From: Chitinophagaceae bacterium
Lineage (GTDB): Bacteria > Bacteroidota > Bacteroidia > Chitinophagales > Chitinophagaceae
Direction: 5' to 3'
Assembly: GCA_016720775.1 (NCBI GenBank)
Contig: JADKJX010000001.1
Coordinates: forward strand, 186,001 to 250,000
Length of the DNA: 64,000 bases
Shown here: positions 16,413 to 26,117 of the stretch, piece by piece
Layout of the letters: every line of letters begins with the position of its first letter
Numbering within the stretch: position 1 is the first letter of the stretch
The notes under the pieces: model-generated
Seen by the model: the letters and a program-made list of their open reading frames with translations, nothing else
Database searches by the model: none
What the model was told of the DNA's origin: nothing
Made by a program: the position numbers and the translations under genes

Positions 16413-18887
16413 ATGCAGACTATTGAGCATAACGAGCTGTTCGACCTGGCGTTTCGCTTTGTTACCGAAACAAGCGAAAATATTTTTCTTACTGGTAAGG
16501 CCGGCACAGGTAAAACAACTTTTCTAAAATATCTAAAGGCGAATTCCACCAAAAAAGTTTTAGTTGCTGCACCTACCGGTGTTGCAGCCATTAATGCGGG
16601 TGGGGTTACGTTACATAGTTTGTTTCAATTGCCGCTTCATCCCTTTTTACCAACGTCAAATAATAAAAAAGAATTGCTGGCAAAGATCCGGTATGGCAAA
16701 CAAAAGCAGGATATTCTTCGAAAAATAGAGCTGCTCGTAATTGACGAAATCAGTATGGTTCGCTGTGACGTGATAGATGCAATAGACAGCATACTTAAGA
16801 GTATTCGCAGGGTCCACCATTCGCCCTTTGGCGGTGTCCAGGTTTTATATATCGGCGATCTTCATCAATTGCCCCCTGTTGCCCAGAACCAGGAATGGAA
16901 TATTTTGAGCGAATATTACAACTCACCATTCTTTTTTGACAGTCATGCAATAAAAGAACAAGCGCCCCTGCTTATTGAGCTTACTAAAATATACCGCCAG
17001 AAAGAAGAAAACTTTGTTGCCTTGCTGAACAAAGTGCGCAACAACAATATGGATCCCTTAGATTTTGATGAACTACATCGTCGTTTTATTCCCGGATTCA
17101 GACCCGGACCTGATGAAAACTATATAACCCTTACATCACACAATAACCAGGCAGATCTTATCAACCAACAACAGTTGTACAAATTAACCTCGCCTGCTTT
17201 TACATATAAAGCAATCATTGAGGGCGACTTTCCGGATAATCTTTTTCCTGTTGAAGGAGATCTGGTCTTAAAAGAAGGCGCCCAGGTTATGTTTTTGAAG
17301 AATGACCCTGTACAAAAAAGATATTTTAATGGAAAGATCGGCGTTGTTGCGTCATTGGAAAAAGACAAAATTTCTGTTGATTGTGATGGCACCATTATAG
17401 ATGTACAGCAGGAAATCTGGGAAAATGCCCGCTACAAATTAAACAGGGCCGATGGAAAACTGGAACAGGAAATGCTGGGAAGCTTTAAACAATATCCTTT
17501 GCGGCTTGCCTGGGCCATAACAATTCATAAAAGCCAGGGGCTAACTTTTGAAAAAGTAATGATTGATGCGGCCGCAGCCTTCAGCAGCGGACAGGTTTAT
17601 GTTGCGTTGAGCAGGTGTACAAGCCTTGATGGAATTGTGTTGCTTTCAAAAATACCCACGTCGGCTATTTACAGTAACAGCAGTATTGTTAAAGGCCAAC
17701 AGTTTTTAGCACAGGGTGGGTCGCTTGCAGAAAGGTTTTCGGGCGCCCGACAGGCTTTTACACAACAATTGCTTGAAGAAATATTTTCTTTTGGGGAAAC
17801 AGAATTGGCTTTTGATCAGTTATTTTCTTCAATAAATGTTCAGCAGGATAAGCTTAATGAAGAAGCGCTGGCCTGGATCAAAAACCTTAAAGCGGGTTTT
17901 GTTTCTGATAAAGCGGTCGGTTCAAAATTCATTACCCAGGTTGCTGAATTAATGAGGATAGACCCGGTTATTGAAAACAATCAACCGCTTCAAAAGAGGA
18001 TAAGTGATGCGGCGGGTCACTTTCTTCCAAGGTTTAACTCTCTTGAGGAGAGTATAAAAAAACACCCCCTTATTACAGAACATAGGGAAACGGCTACGGT
18101 TGTGAACGAGCCTTTACAAAGCCTTTTTTTTGCCGCTTATATTTCTTCGTATTTTTTAATGTTTTGTAAAACGCCATTTTCAATAACCGGGTTTTTGAAG
18201 CACAGGCTGGATCTTGCGCTGCCACGAATTTCACTAAGCTCCTATGCAAGTGGTAAAAAAGATAGTTTTTCCGACGTTACAAATTCTGAATTATACGACA
18301 CTCTTAAACGGTGGCGGGATATGACATGCTCAGAGACCGACCTGCCCATTTATATGGTTGCCAACCATGCGTCTTTACTGGATATCAGTACTTTTTTACC
18401 GAGAAACAAGAAAGACCTGATGCTGTTAAGTGGTTTCGGAAAAGCAAAAGCAGAAAAATACGGAGATGAGATTCTTGATATTGTTAATGGTTATTGCAGC
18501 AGTAATGGGTTAGAATCAAATATGTCAGAAATAGCAACGAGCCCGAAAAGAGAAAAAATAAAAAGATCAGGTAAAAAGGGAGATGATACTAAAACAATTT
18601 CTTTTAATTTATTTAAAACAGGTAAAGACATCGCTTCAATAAGCAAAGAAAGAAATTTATCGGTAAGCACTGTTGAGGCACACCTTTCTTACTTTATTAA
18701 TGAGGGTCAAATTATTATTGATGAGGTGGTGAAAAAAGAGAAACAGCAAAAAATAAACGAAGCCCTTGCCAAACACGGGCCTTCAAGCCTAAAAACTTTG
18801 TTTGAGAATTTACCAGATGGAATAAGTTATGGCGAGATCAGAATGGTTCTTGCTGCAAACAAAGTTCAAGAAAAGAGGGGCGGGTAG
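16413..18887 (+). CDS. PIF1-like SF1 helicase with HRDC and HTH domains
   Basis: An 824-residue helicase. Walker A LTGKAGTGKTTFLKYL lies at residues 26-41, motif II VIDEISMV near 110, IGDLHQLPP near 148 and the motif V/VI region AWAITIHKSQGLTFEKVMID...YVALSRCTSLDGIVLL near 370-410. These are the PIF1/RecD-like signatures of 5'-3' DNA helicases. The C-terminal half adds an HRDC-like domain (about 625-695, LMLLSGFGKAKAEKYGDEIL) and an HTH_40-type helix-turn-helix (about 725-775, SISKERNLSVSTVEAHLSYFI). This architecture is frequent in Bacteroidota. It likely acts at G-quadruplexes, forks or R-loops, but the target is not visible. Confidence 0.88.
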   Translation: MQTIEHNELFDLAFRFVTETSENIFLTGKAGTGKTTFLKYLKANSTKKVLVAAPTGVAAINAGGVTLHSLFQLPLHPFLPTSNNKKELLAKIRYGKQKQDILRKIELLVIDEISMVRCDVIDAIDSILKSIRRVHHSPFGGVQVLYIGDLHQLPPVAQNQEWNILSEYYNSPFFFDSHAIKEQAPLLIELTKIYRQKEENFVALLNKVRNNNMDPLDFDELHRRFIPGFRPGPDENYITLTSHNNQADLINQQQLYKLTSPAFTYKAIIEGDFPDNLFPVEGDLVLKEGAQVMFLKNDPVQKRYFNGKIGVVASLEKDKISVDCDGTIIDVQQEIWENARYKLNRADGKLEQEMLGSFKQYPLRLAWAITIHKSQGLTFEKVMIDAAAAFSSGQVYVALSRCTSLDGIVLLSKIPTSAIYSNSSIVKGQQFLAQGGSLAERFSGARQAFTQQLLEEIFSFGETELAFDQLFSSINVQQDKLNEEALAWIKNLKAGFVSDKAVGSKFITQVAELMRIDPVIENNQPLQKRISDAAGHFLPRFNSLEESIKKHPLITEHRETATVVNEPLQSLFFAAYISSYFLMFCKTPFSITGFLKHRLDLALPRISLSSYASGKKDSFSDVTNSELYDTLKRWRDMTCSETDLPIYMVANHASLLDISTFLPRNKKDLMLLSGFGKAKAEKYGDEILDIVNGYCSSNGLESNMSEIATSPKREKIKRSGKKGDDTKTISFNLFKTGKDIASISKERNLSVSTVEAHLSYFINEGQIIIDEVVKKEKQQKINEALAKHGPSSLKTLFENLPDGISYGEIRMVLAANKVQEKRGG

Positions 18888-18909
18888 TTTTTCCGTTCCG
18901 GGGCTGGCT

Positions 18910-19434
18910 TTATCTGCCAAAATCATCTTGTACCCTAACAATATCCTCCTCGTCGCTTGGGTTCTTTGCATCGGTGTGTCGCCATATTTCAGCAACCACT
19001 CCCCAAGTATCCAGACCAATCAAACGATGGCGTTCTCCTTGTTTCAGCTGAATGATATCTCCTATACTTAAGTATTTTGTCTCTTTTTCTTCATCTGTAT
19101 CGCTTATTGCAACCGCTGCGGTCCCGCCAATCAGTTTCCATATTTCTGCACGCCGGTGATGATATTGCCAGCTAAGTCTCTTTTCAGGAGCTACGATCAA
19201 AATTTTAGGGCTAAGCTTTCCCGAAATGCTTAGTTCTTCTTTCGAAAGATTGGGGAAATAAAGTTTAATGAATTTGTCAGATTCGCTTTCTTCAATTACA
19301 AAAAATCCTCCCCAGGGCCTTGTGTTATCCTCTTTGCTGATCTTCAGATCCTGAAGATGAAGATACTCTGCAATATTCTCAAAAATCAATTCTCTGGGTG
19401 TGTTGCTATGGAAATTAAGCTTCATTTTTTTCAT
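18910..19434 (-). CDS. cupin protein resembling mannose-6-phosphate isomerase type II domain
   Basis: A 174-residue cupin. RPWGGFFVIEE, RLSWQYHHRRAEIWKLIGGTA, ISIGD-like YLSIGDIIQLKQGERHRLIG and the ending SDEEDIVRVQDDFGR match the isomerase domain that forms the C-terminal part of long ManC/AlgA proteins. It may interconvert mannose-6-phosphate and fructose-6-phosphate and so feed the short ManC at 3515-4597. A different sugar-phosphate role is possible. It starts only 2 bases after mnmG ends and is probably co-transcribed with it. Confidence 0.7.
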   Translation of the reverse strand: MKKMKLNFHSNTPRELIFENIAEYLHLQDLKISKEDNTRPWGGFFVIEESESDKFIKLYFPNLSKEELSISGKLSPKILIVAPEKRLSWQYHHRRAEIWKLIGGTAAVAISDTDEEKETKYLSIGDIIQLKQGERHRLIGLDTWGVVAEIWRHTDAKNPSDEEDIVRVQDDFGR

Positions 19435-19436
19435 TT

Positions 19437-21305
19437 TTATCTGCCCATAAAAACCATCAAGATCTGTACGTCGCTTGGGTTTACCCCCGAAATTCTTGAC
19501 GCTTGTCCCAAGGTCTTGGGTTTTATTTTTATAAATTTTTGCCGTGCTTCATTACTTAGCGAAACCAATTTGTCGTAATTAAAGTTATCGGGAATTATCA
19601 AATCTTCAAGTTGATTCATTTTGATCACAAGCTCCTTTTCCTTTTCAATATATGTTTCATATTTTATTTGTATTTCAGATTCTTCCAACTCTTCATTGTC
19701 AAAACCCTTTAGGGCTTCTTTTATTTTTGGAATTTGGTTGATCATCTCCTTAAGTCCTATCATGGGTCTGAGTAAGACCTGGGATGCTTTTTGCTTGGTG
19801 ACCAATGTTGAAGATTGCACGCTTTCTAAAAAAACATTCGTTTCTTCAGGTTCCAGATTTAATGAAGAAAGCACCTCTTTTACTTTTTTTATATTTTCGG
19901 TTTTAGATTTCACCTTCTCCATTCTTTCTTGTGAAGCCAACCCAAGCCGGTAGCTTTTTTCTGTTAGCCTCAAATCTGCATTATCCTGGCGCAAAAGTGT
20001 CCTGAATTCAGCCCGGCTTGTAAACATCCTGTAAGGTTCGTCTGTTCCTTTGTTTATAAGATCGTCGATTAGTACACCTATATACGCTTCGCTTCTTTTC
20101 AAAATAAAAGCTTCTTGGTTTTTTACCTTTTGGTGAGCATTTATTCCAGCAATAAGTCCCTGGCATGCTGCCTCTTCATATCCAGTTGTTCCGTTTATTT
20201 GTCCCGCAAAGAACAGATTATCAATTAGTTTTGTTTCTAAACTAAATTTCAATTGTGTTGGAGGGAAGTAGTCGTATTCAATAGCATATCCAGGGCGGAA
20301 CATTTTACATTTCTCAAACCCAGGAACCATTCTAAGTGCTTGATATTGAATGTTTTCTGGAAGTGATGTTGAGAATCCGTTTACATATATTTCAATGGTA
20401 TTGTTACCCTCGGGTTCAACAAATAGTTGATGTCGATCCCTTTGCGCAAACCTGCTTATTTTATCTTCAATGCTGGGGCAATATCTTGGTCCCGTTCCTT
20501 GTATTCTACCTTGGTACATCGGGCTTTGATCAAAACCTGTTTTTAATAGTTCATGAACCTTCGCATTTGTGTATGTTATCCAGCAACTCTTTTGTTGGTT
20601 TGGCGTGATGTGATTAACATCTAAATAGCTAAAGCCAATTATTTCTTCGTCCCCTTTTTGCTCTTCCATTTTTGAATAATCCAAGCTTCGCCCGTCAATT
20701 CGTGGCGGGGTTCCGGTTTTTAATCGGGCGGTTTCAAAGCCAAGGGAAGTAAGTTGTTCCGTTATGCCTTCAGAACTTTTTTCAGCAATCCTTCCGCCGC
20801 CAAAATTTTTTTCTCCAATATGAATAACTCCGTTCAGAAACGTTCCATTCGTTAATACAACTGCATTTGCTATAATTTCATGTCCAAGGCCGGTTTTAAC
20901 CCCATAAACAACCCCATCTTTTACCAATATTCCTTTTACTGTATCCTGATAGAAATCAATATTAGTAGTCTCCTCAAGCATTTTCCTCCAAATTGAAGCA
21001 AAAAGAGCTCTGTCACTTTGAACTCTCGGACTCCACATAGCTGGCCCCTTTGAACGATTGAGCATTCTAAACTGAATCATACTCTTGTCGCTAACAATAC
21101 CACTATATCCTCCAAGGGCGTCAATTTCCCTTACTATTTGTCCCTTTGCTATACCTCCCATTGCCGGATTGCAACTCATTTGTGCAATTGTTTGCAGGTT
21201 CATTGTCACCAATAAAACCTTGCTTCCTAAATTTGCTGCAGAGGCTGCAGCTTCACAGCCGGCGTGGCCGGCTCCAACAACAATTAGATCGTATTTTGGA
21301 AACAT
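19437..21305 (-). CDS. mnmG: tRNA uridine-5-carboxymethylaminomethyl modification enzyme MnmG
   Basis: A 622-residue FAD protein (GidA). It has an N-terminal VVGAGHAGCEAAASAANLG dinucleotide fold, MSCNPAMGGIAKGQIVREIDALGG, the GTPPRIDGRSLDYS loop and GYEEAACQGLIAGINAH, and the family's C-terminal helical domain. With MnmE it installs the cmnm5 group on wobble U34 of certain tRNAs. Length and motifs are normal. A -7 box TACCTTTG ends 5 bases before the ATG, implying a nearly leaderless mRNA. Confidence 0.96.
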   Translation of the reverse strand: MFPKYDLIVVGAGHAGCEAAASAANLGSKVLLVTMNLQTIAQMSCNPAMGGIAKGQIVREIDALGGYSGIVSDKSMIQFRMLNRSKGPAMWSPRVQSDRALFASIWRKMLEETTNIDFYQDTVKGILVKDGVVYGVKTGLGHEIIANAVVLTNGTFLNGVIHIGEKNFGGGRIAEKSSEGITEQLTSLGFETARLKTGTPPRIDGRSLDYSKMEEQKGDEEIIGFSYLDVNHITPNQQKSCWITYTNAKVHELLKTGFDQSPMYQGRIQGTGPRYCPSIEDKISRFAQRDRHQLFVEPEGNNTIEIYVNGFSTSLPENIQYQALRMVPGFEKCKMFRPGYAIEYDYFPPTQLKFSLETKLIDNLFFAGQINGTTGYEEAACQGLIAGINAHQKVKNQEAFILKRSEAYIGVLIDDLINKGTDEPYRMFTSRAEFRTLLRQDNADLRLTEKSYRLGLASQERMEKVKSKTENIKKVKEVLSSLNLEPEETNVFLESVQSSTLVTKQKASQVLLRPMIGLKEMINQIPKIKEALKGFDNEELEESEIQIKYETYIEKEKELVIKMNQLEDLIIPDNFNYDKLVSLSNEARQKFIKIKPKTLGQASRISGVNPSDVQILMVFMGR

Positions 21306-21310
21306 GAAAG

Positions 21311-21318
21311 CAAAGGTA
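21311..21318 (-). promoter_or_regulatory. -7 box for mnmG
   Basis: Minus-strand TACCTTTG at 21318-21311 matches TAnnTTTG, 5 bases from the mnmG ATG. The nearest TTTG upstream is 25 bases away, slightly further than ideal. Confidence 0.5.
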
Positions 21319-21395
21319 TGATTTCGTATTTTTTATATGAGAACAAAGGCTTGTTTCACGTGAAACAATTTTTTGGGTTAAAGTGTTCCTGGGGA

Positions 21396-21821
21396 TTATT
21401 TAAGAAAGTAAGTCAAATACTCTTCCTCCTTTGCTCGCATAATTTCTATTTCCCCCCTTTTTTTATCCGAATAACCACACAAATGGAGGGCTCCATGGAA
21501 GATAACCCGGCATAATTCTGTTTTTGGTGGTATTTTAAGAGTCTTGGCGTTATCAATTACCCTGTCTATACTTATATACACCTCCCCTTCTACCTGATTT
21601 TTAAGTCTTGATAAATCAAAGGTTATTATATCGGTAAAGTAGTTGTGCTTTAAAAATTTTTTATTTATATCTAACAGAAAATCATCGGAACAAAATACAT
21701 AATCCAGCTTTTGCAGTTTTGTTTTCTCTTTTCTGAATATATGCTCTAGGGCTCTTTTCAATCCCTTTCTGTCCTTTATTGCATATTTTCTGTCATGGAA
21801 GTAAAAATTAATCTTCGACAT
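21396..21821 (-). CDS. ybeY: endoribonuclease YbeY (rRNA maturation)
   Basis: A metal-dependent RNase of the UPF0054 family, involved in 16S rRNA 3'-end maturation and ribosome quality control. The zinc-binding signature HGALHLCGYSD lies near the C-terminus. DFLLDINKKFLKHNYFTDIITFDL matches the conserved LNxxYL...TDVLSFP-type block. I used the ATG at 21821 (MSKINFYF, 141 residues), because the 11-residue extension of the longer frame lacks family character. The next gene on the minus strand is mnmG. Confidence 0.9.
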   Translation of the reverse strand: MSKINFYFHDRKYAIKDRKGLKRALEHIFRKEKTKLQKLDYVFCSDDFLLDINKKFLKHNYFTDIITFDLSRLKNQVEGEVYISIDRVIDNAKTLKIPPKTELCRVIFHGALHLCGYSDKKRGEIEIMRAKEEEYLTYFLK

Positions 21822-21865
21822 TGGCTTATTTCTAAAGTCGAAATTATATAACAATATTGATTTGA

Positions 21866-21873
21866 TAAATTTG
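21866..21873 (+). promoter_or_regulatory. -7 box for feoA-nadD
   Basis: TAAATTTG matches TAnnTTTG, 31 bases before the feoA-like start. No -33 TTTG is seen at standard spacing. Confidence 0.4.
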
Positions 21874-21904
21874 CAGATGTACAGAATCTAATTTCTGTGG
21901 GTAG

Positions 21905-22150
21905 ATGAAAAAAAGATTGTCAGAAATATCTATTGGGAAAACCGTAATTATCCGTGAATTTGAAAACGATGATATCTTTTTAAAACTTATGGAAATGGGG
22001 TGTATTCCCGGGGAACCGGTAAATGTTGATCAAATTGCTCCATTGGGTGACCCCATATCAATATTCGTAGCCGGGTATAGGCTTAGCCTTCGTTTAGACG
22101 AAGCAGAAAAAATTTGGGTTGAGGAAATACCCGCAGCTAATTTAACTTAA
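21905..22150 (+). CDS. FeoA-domain protein
   Basis: An 81-residue FeoA/SH3-like protein (LSEISIGKTVIIREFENDD, LMEMGCIPGEPVNVDQIAPLGDPISIFVAGYRLSLRLDEAEKIWV). FeoA domains assist the FeoB ferrous iron transporter or occur in DtxR-type regulators. No feoB is adjacent, so its partner must be elsewhere. It precedes nadD by 31 bases on the same strand. Confidence 0.82.
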   Translation: MKKRLSEISIGKTVIIREFENDDIFLKLMEMGCIPGEPVNVDQIAPLGDPISIFVAGYRLSLRLDEAEKIWVEEIPAANLT

Positions 22151-22181
22151 TTGATCATAAAATACTGATAATCAGTTTTTA

Positions 22182-22754
22182 ATGAAAGTAGGGCTTTACT
22201 TTGGTTCTTTTAATCCCATTCATGTAGGGCACTTAATTATTGCCAGTCATCTAGCCAACGAAACTGATCTAAATCAGGTTTGGTTTGTTGTTTCTCCACA
22301 AAATCCTTTTAAACAATCTGCAACGTTATTAAACGGGAATCATAGACTTCATTTGATAAAATCTGCTATTGACGGCGAAAATAAATTAAGGGCAAGTAAT
22401 ATTGAATTTTCCCTCCCAAAGCCCTCTTATACATGTGATACTCTAGCTTACCTGGCTGAAAAATTTCCTGGATATGAATTCTGTCTACTTCTGGGCAGTG
22501 ATAGTTTTCAAAATCTAAATAAATGGAAGAATTATCAGGGTATTGTAAAAAACCACTCGATTTATATTTACAAAAGGCCGGGATTTGAAATCACTGAGCT
22601 ATATGGGGCAAAAGTTAAAATATTAGAGGCTCCTCTTCTTGAAATCTCATCAACCTATATCCGCAATTTGATAAAAAACAAGAAATCGATTCGGTTTCTT
22701 GTACCAGATAGCGTAAAAGAAGAAATTGAGTTGGCAGGATATTACCGAAAGTAA
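22182..22754 (+). CDS. nadD: nicotinate-nucleotide adenylyltransferase
   Basis: A 190-residue NadD that makes deamido-NAD from nicotinate mononucleotide and ATP. It has the nucleotidyltransferase GLYFGSFNPIHVGHLIIA at the N-terminus, VVSPQNPFK, LLLGSDSFQNLNKWKNY and the C-terminal ISSTYIRNLIKNKKSIRFLVPDSV (the ISxTxIR motif). The next gene, chrA, is convergent and abuts with no gap. The quinolinate synthase nadA lies 1.8 kb further on, so two steps of NAD synthesis are close together. Confidence 0.94.
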   Translation: MKVGLYFGSFNPIHVGHLIIASHLANETDLNQVWFVVSPQNPFKQSATLLNGNHRLHLIKSAIDGENKLRASNIEFSLPKPSYTCDTLAYLAEKFPGYEFCLLLGSDSFQNLNKWKNYQGIVKNHSIYIYKRPGFEITELYGAKVKILEAPLLEISSTYIRNLIKNKKSIRFLVPDSVKEEIELAGYYRK

Positions 22755-24008
22755 TTAAAAAAACCATCCGAGTAACAGGCAAAATAAAACAATAAAGGGT
22801 GTGGGTATTTTTGAGCTTTTCAGAATAAAAAAAGTTCCTGCAATTACCATTAAACTAATAAGGCTAATTGAATTAAAGTAGAACAAAGAAGTGTTTTTCA
22901 ATAAAAATAATGTTGCTGCAATCATAATCCCCACGACCGCGGCATTAATTCCCTCAAGTGATCGATAAACTACTACGAACTTTTTTAGTGTTTGCCATAC
23001 AGGAAAGAAAAACAACACCAATAATGCACTTGGAAGAAATATTGCAACAGATCCTATAATACATCCAAGCAACTGAATCTTTGGTCCTCCCTTTTTTAAA
23101 GCCACTCCTCCTGCAAAAGATGCAATGGAAAAAACGGGTCCAGGAATCGCTCTAACCATTCCTGCGCCCGTCAACAAATCCGACTGCTCGATCCTGATTA
23201 GGTCTGGATTTTTCCTTATCACTTTCTCTGAGGTTGGCCTTGCAACATACTGGTCAAGCATCAATGGAATTAAAACATCTCCGCCACCAAAAACAAAGCT
23301 TCCAAACCGGTAAAAATTCTCAAAGAGGTTATATGGCTTTCTATTCTCCCAATTTTGTTTTCGGGCCGTTTCACTTAAAATACCGGCTGCTATAAATATC
23401 AAAACAAATAACCAGATATTTGTCCACCCGATATGCCTTGGTTTAATTACTTCTTTTTCTGGAATTCGCTTATTACTAAAATTTGTTACAATCCCTCCGC
23501 TGATAATTAATGCTGGAATTATCCAGGGTGCCTTAAAAAGAAAAAAGGTAATTATTGCAGCAACAACCATAATTATTTTAGTAATTTTGTTTTTTATGCT
23601 TATTTGGAAGGCTTTAAATGCTGCATAAGCCAAAAAACCAATTGCCATAGGTTGGATAAACCGGAATATATTAGTCTGAATACCGCTCTTTTCAATACTA
23701 CCCACAATAAAGGACAGCGCTCCCATTAAAAAGCAGGCAGGAAATATCCAAATAATTAACGTGATGACTGCCAATTTAATACCACCCCTTTTATATCCAA
23801 TTAAAGTAAGGGTCTGAGTTGATGAAGCTCCTGGTAAAAGCTGGCAGAAGGCTATATAATCCATTAATTCCTCTTTGGTCAAATCCCGCCTTCTGTCAAC
23901 AAATGTCTTTAAAACCATCCCTGTGTGACCCTGTGGCCCACCAAAGGCGGTAACACTATGAAGCAACACGGCTTTTAAAAAAGGGATATGCCTAATCAGT
24001 TTATTCAA
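22755..24008 (-). CDS. chrA: chromate efflux transporter, long two-domain ChrA type
   Basis: A 417-residue membrane protein with two CHR domains. The first contains SVTAFGGPQGHTGM and IAFCQLLPGASSTQT...IGYKRGG. The second contains FGSFVFGGGDVLIPLM and LLTGAGMVRAIPGPVFSIASF. About 10-12 hydrophobic segments are visible. ChrA proteins export chromate; many homologues have no proven substrate. The start codon is TTG: an in-frame stop lies 3 codons upstream and no ATG is available without losing the first conserved block. No regulator (chrB) is adjacent. Convergent with nadD. Confidence 0.88.
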   Translation of the reverse strand: MNKLIRHIPFLKAVLLHSVTAFGGPQGHTGMVLKTFVDRRRDLTKEELMDYIAFCQLLPGASSTQTLTLIGYKRGGIKLAVITLIIWIFPACFLMGALSFIVGSIEKSGIQTNIFRFIQPMAIGFLAYAAFKAFQISIKNKITKIIMVVAAIITFFLFKAPWIIPALIISGGIVTNFSNKRIPEKEVIKPRHIGWTNIWLFVLIFIAAGILSETARKQNWENRKPYNLFENFYRFGSFVFGGGDVLIPLMLDQYVARPTSEKVIRKNPDLIRIEQSDLLTGAGMVRAIPGPVFSIASFAGGVALKKGGPKIQLLGCIIGSVAIFLPSALLVLFFFPVWQTLKKFVVVYRSLEGINAAVVGIMIAATLFLLKNTSLFYFNSISLISLMVIAGTFFILKSSKIPTPFIVLFCLLLGWFF

Positions 24009-24100
24009 GATAAATTAGGGGCATTAAGTATCCTCTAAGATATAATTAATTTGCTTTGTTTGGCTCTGAGCTAACTATTGGGTTACTTGCAAAACCTGGA

Positions 24101-24613
24101 TTATTGAAACGTATAAGCAGCTACGGTATTAATGATCTGTTTTCCAAATTCCCTTACAGAAAACTCCTTTGCCCTTTTATAAGTAGTTACCGCCTTTAAA
24201 ACACCAAGATCTGAAATCTTATTCCATTGACCATTTCTGTAGCTATACTTTTGCAGGGAATATTGTATACTATCAACAGAATAATTTCCAATAAACTCAA
24301 CTCTTATCTTCTTATCTCCCGGTTTTATATTTTTATTACTTTCAGTAACATTCATCAAAGAGTGCATTTCCCCATTCTGTTCTGTTATAAAATTCTGAGA
24401 GAGAATTTTCAGTTGGCCATTCTTATAAAAGGCCACTTTCCCAAAAGAATTAGAAGAAAGGTAATTCCCCAGGCTGTCATTAAAATTTATGAATTCAATA
24501 TAAAATATATTAAATTTTATTTTATTATTATCTGAACACCTGCTTACTGAAAAAATAATTACTATTATAACCAACAACCTGATCACTGTTTTAATAATTC
24601 TTTTATAATCCAT
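24101..24613 (-). CDS. hypothetical membrane-anchored or lipoprotein
   Basis: About 170 residues. A short basic N-terminus (MDYKRIIKTVIR) is followed by a hydrophobic stretch LLVIIVIIFSVSRC, which may be a signal anchor or a weak lipobox, then a polar beta-rich region (GKVAFYKNGQLKIL, KKIRVEFIGNYSVDSIQYSLQKYSYRNGQW). I recognise no family. The ATG at 24613 overlaps the nadA stop by 11 bases and a GTG lies three codons earlier, so it is translationally coupled to nadA. Confidence 0.55.
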   Translation of the reverse strand: MDYKRIIKTVIRLLVIIVIIFSVSRCSDNNKIKFNIFYIEFINFNDSLGNYLSSNSFGKVAFYKNGQLKILSQNFITEQNGEMHSLMNVTESNKNIKPGDKKIRVEFIGNYSVDSIQYSLQKYSYRNGQWNKISDLGVLKAVTTYKRAKEFSVREFGKQIINTVAAYTFQ

Positions 24614-25607
24614 ATTGTGCACTTATTTTTAACATTAAATCGATTGGCCTTTTTGCAGCTAATCGCAATTCTTCATCCATAATTATTTCCGGTAGTTCAT
24701 ATTTCATGCATAGATATAATTTTTCCAGCGTATTAAGTTTCATGTGTGGGCAGTCATTACAGGCACAACTATTATTTGGCGGAGCCGGAATAAATACTTT
24801 ATCCGGACTATTCTTCTGCATTTGGTGAAGAATACCGGTTTCGGTTGCTACAATAAACTCAGTAGCTACATTAGATTTGGTAAAGTTCAATAATCCGGTT
24901 GTGCTTCCTATATAATCTGCTTCAGCCAAAACAATATCCTCGCACTCAGGGTGCGCTATAAATTTTGCTTCGGGGTTACGCTTTTTTAATTTCATAATCT
25001 TCTCAAGGCTAAAAATTTCATGAACCATACATGCCCCATTCCATAAGACCATATTACGGCCGGTTTTTTTATTAATATAGGCGCCAAGATTTTTATCCGG
25101 CGCAAATATTATTGGTTGATCCCCTGGTAAGCTTTCTACAATTTTATGTGCATTGGAAGATGTACAAATAATATCACTTAATGCCTTTATGCCCGCTGAG
25201 CAATTTATATAACTAATTACTTTATGCCCAGGATATTTTTCCTTAAATAATTTAAATAATCCTGAAGGAGCAGAATCACTTAAAGAACAGCCTGCCTTCA
25301 GATCAGGTAAAAGCACTTTTTTTCCGGGGTTTAATATCTTCGCTGTTTCTGCCATAAAATGAACCCCGGCGAAAACGATAATATCTGCATCTGTTCTTTC
25401 AGCCTTTTGTGCAAGCCCAAGACTATCTCCTATATAATCAGCCACATCCTGAATGTCAGGCTCCTGGTAGTAATGTGCCAGAATTATTGCATTCTTTTCC
25501 TTTTTCAGTTTTTCTATTTCTGCAAATAAATCAATTATCGGATCAATATCCATATCTAAAAATCCAACGTCAAAAATTTGCGATTTCGCAATGTTGATAT
25601 CTGCCAT
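24603..25607 (-). CDS. nadA: quinolinate synthase
   Basis: A 334-residue NadA that condenses iminoaspartate with dihydroxyacetone phosphate in de novo NAD synthesis. It has ILAHYYQEPDIQDVADYIGDSLGLAQKA, and the three 4Fe-4S cysteines are in KAGCSLSDSAP, NGACMVHE and CNDCPHMKLN. FAGVHFMAETAKILNP and IAHPECEDIVLAEADYIGSTTGLL are also typical. The ATG at 25607 faces a 568-base gap. Confidence 0.95.
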   Translation of the reverse strand: MADINIAKSQIFDVGFLDMDIDPIIDLFAEIEKLKKEKNAIILAHYYQEPDIQDVADYIGDSLGLAQKAERTDADIIVFAGVHFMAETAKILNPGKKVLLPDLKAGCSLSDSAPSGLFKLFKEKYPGHKVISYINCSAGIKALSDIICTSSNAHKIVESLPGDQPIIFAPDKNLGAYINKKTGRNMVLWNGACMVHEIFSLEKIMKLKKRNPEAKFIAHPECEDIVLAEADYIGSTTGLLNFTKSNVATEFIVATETGILHQMQKNSPDKVFIPAPPNNSCACNDCPHMKLNTLEKLYLCMKYELPEIIMDEELRLAAKRPIDLMLKISAQYGL

Positions 25608-26117
25608 AATATGTATTAATACTTATTATTTATATAATCACCTACTACTACTAGGGGTGTTGATTTGTGGAAATTTAACCAATACAATCATTTGTAAAAT
25701 TAAATTGTTTCAGTTATTAACTATCATCCACAGGAAATTAACATTTAATAATATCAATATTTTGCCCGCTGTCATAGTAAAAACAGGCGTTATTTTATTA
25801 CCAACCCTCTTTTAATACCAAGTGTTAATAAGATTACACGTGGAAATAAAAACCAAGCTACTTACCAGTTTTATAGTTGATAACTAATGTATAAAAGGCA
25901 AGTTTATAACCGCAATAAAAAACATCAAGAGCCAACCAAAAACTCTCCTCATTTTATTCATACCCACAAACTAAAAAAAACGGTGTTATTAACACACAAA
26001 CGCTGTTATCAACAAGAGCCTGTGAATATTGCTTAAAAAAGTATTTTAACTCCAACAAATAATAAATTTAACTAATCACTGCAAAATGCAGTATGTTAAG
26101 GCCTTTTTGATTGATTG
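25608..26117. other. AT-rich intergenic region with DnaA-box-like sites
   Basis: This is the longest gene-free stretch in the window, between divergent nadA and ppiD. It contains TCATCCACA (about 25725-25733) and TTATCAACA (about 26006-26014), each one mismatch from the DnaA box TTATCCACA, plus weaker partial matches such as ATACCCACA and TTTGTGGAAA. It has several runs of A and T. No ORF or convincing RNA structure was seen. It could be an origin-like or regulatory region; chance matches in AT-rich DNA are also possible. Confidence 0.35.
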
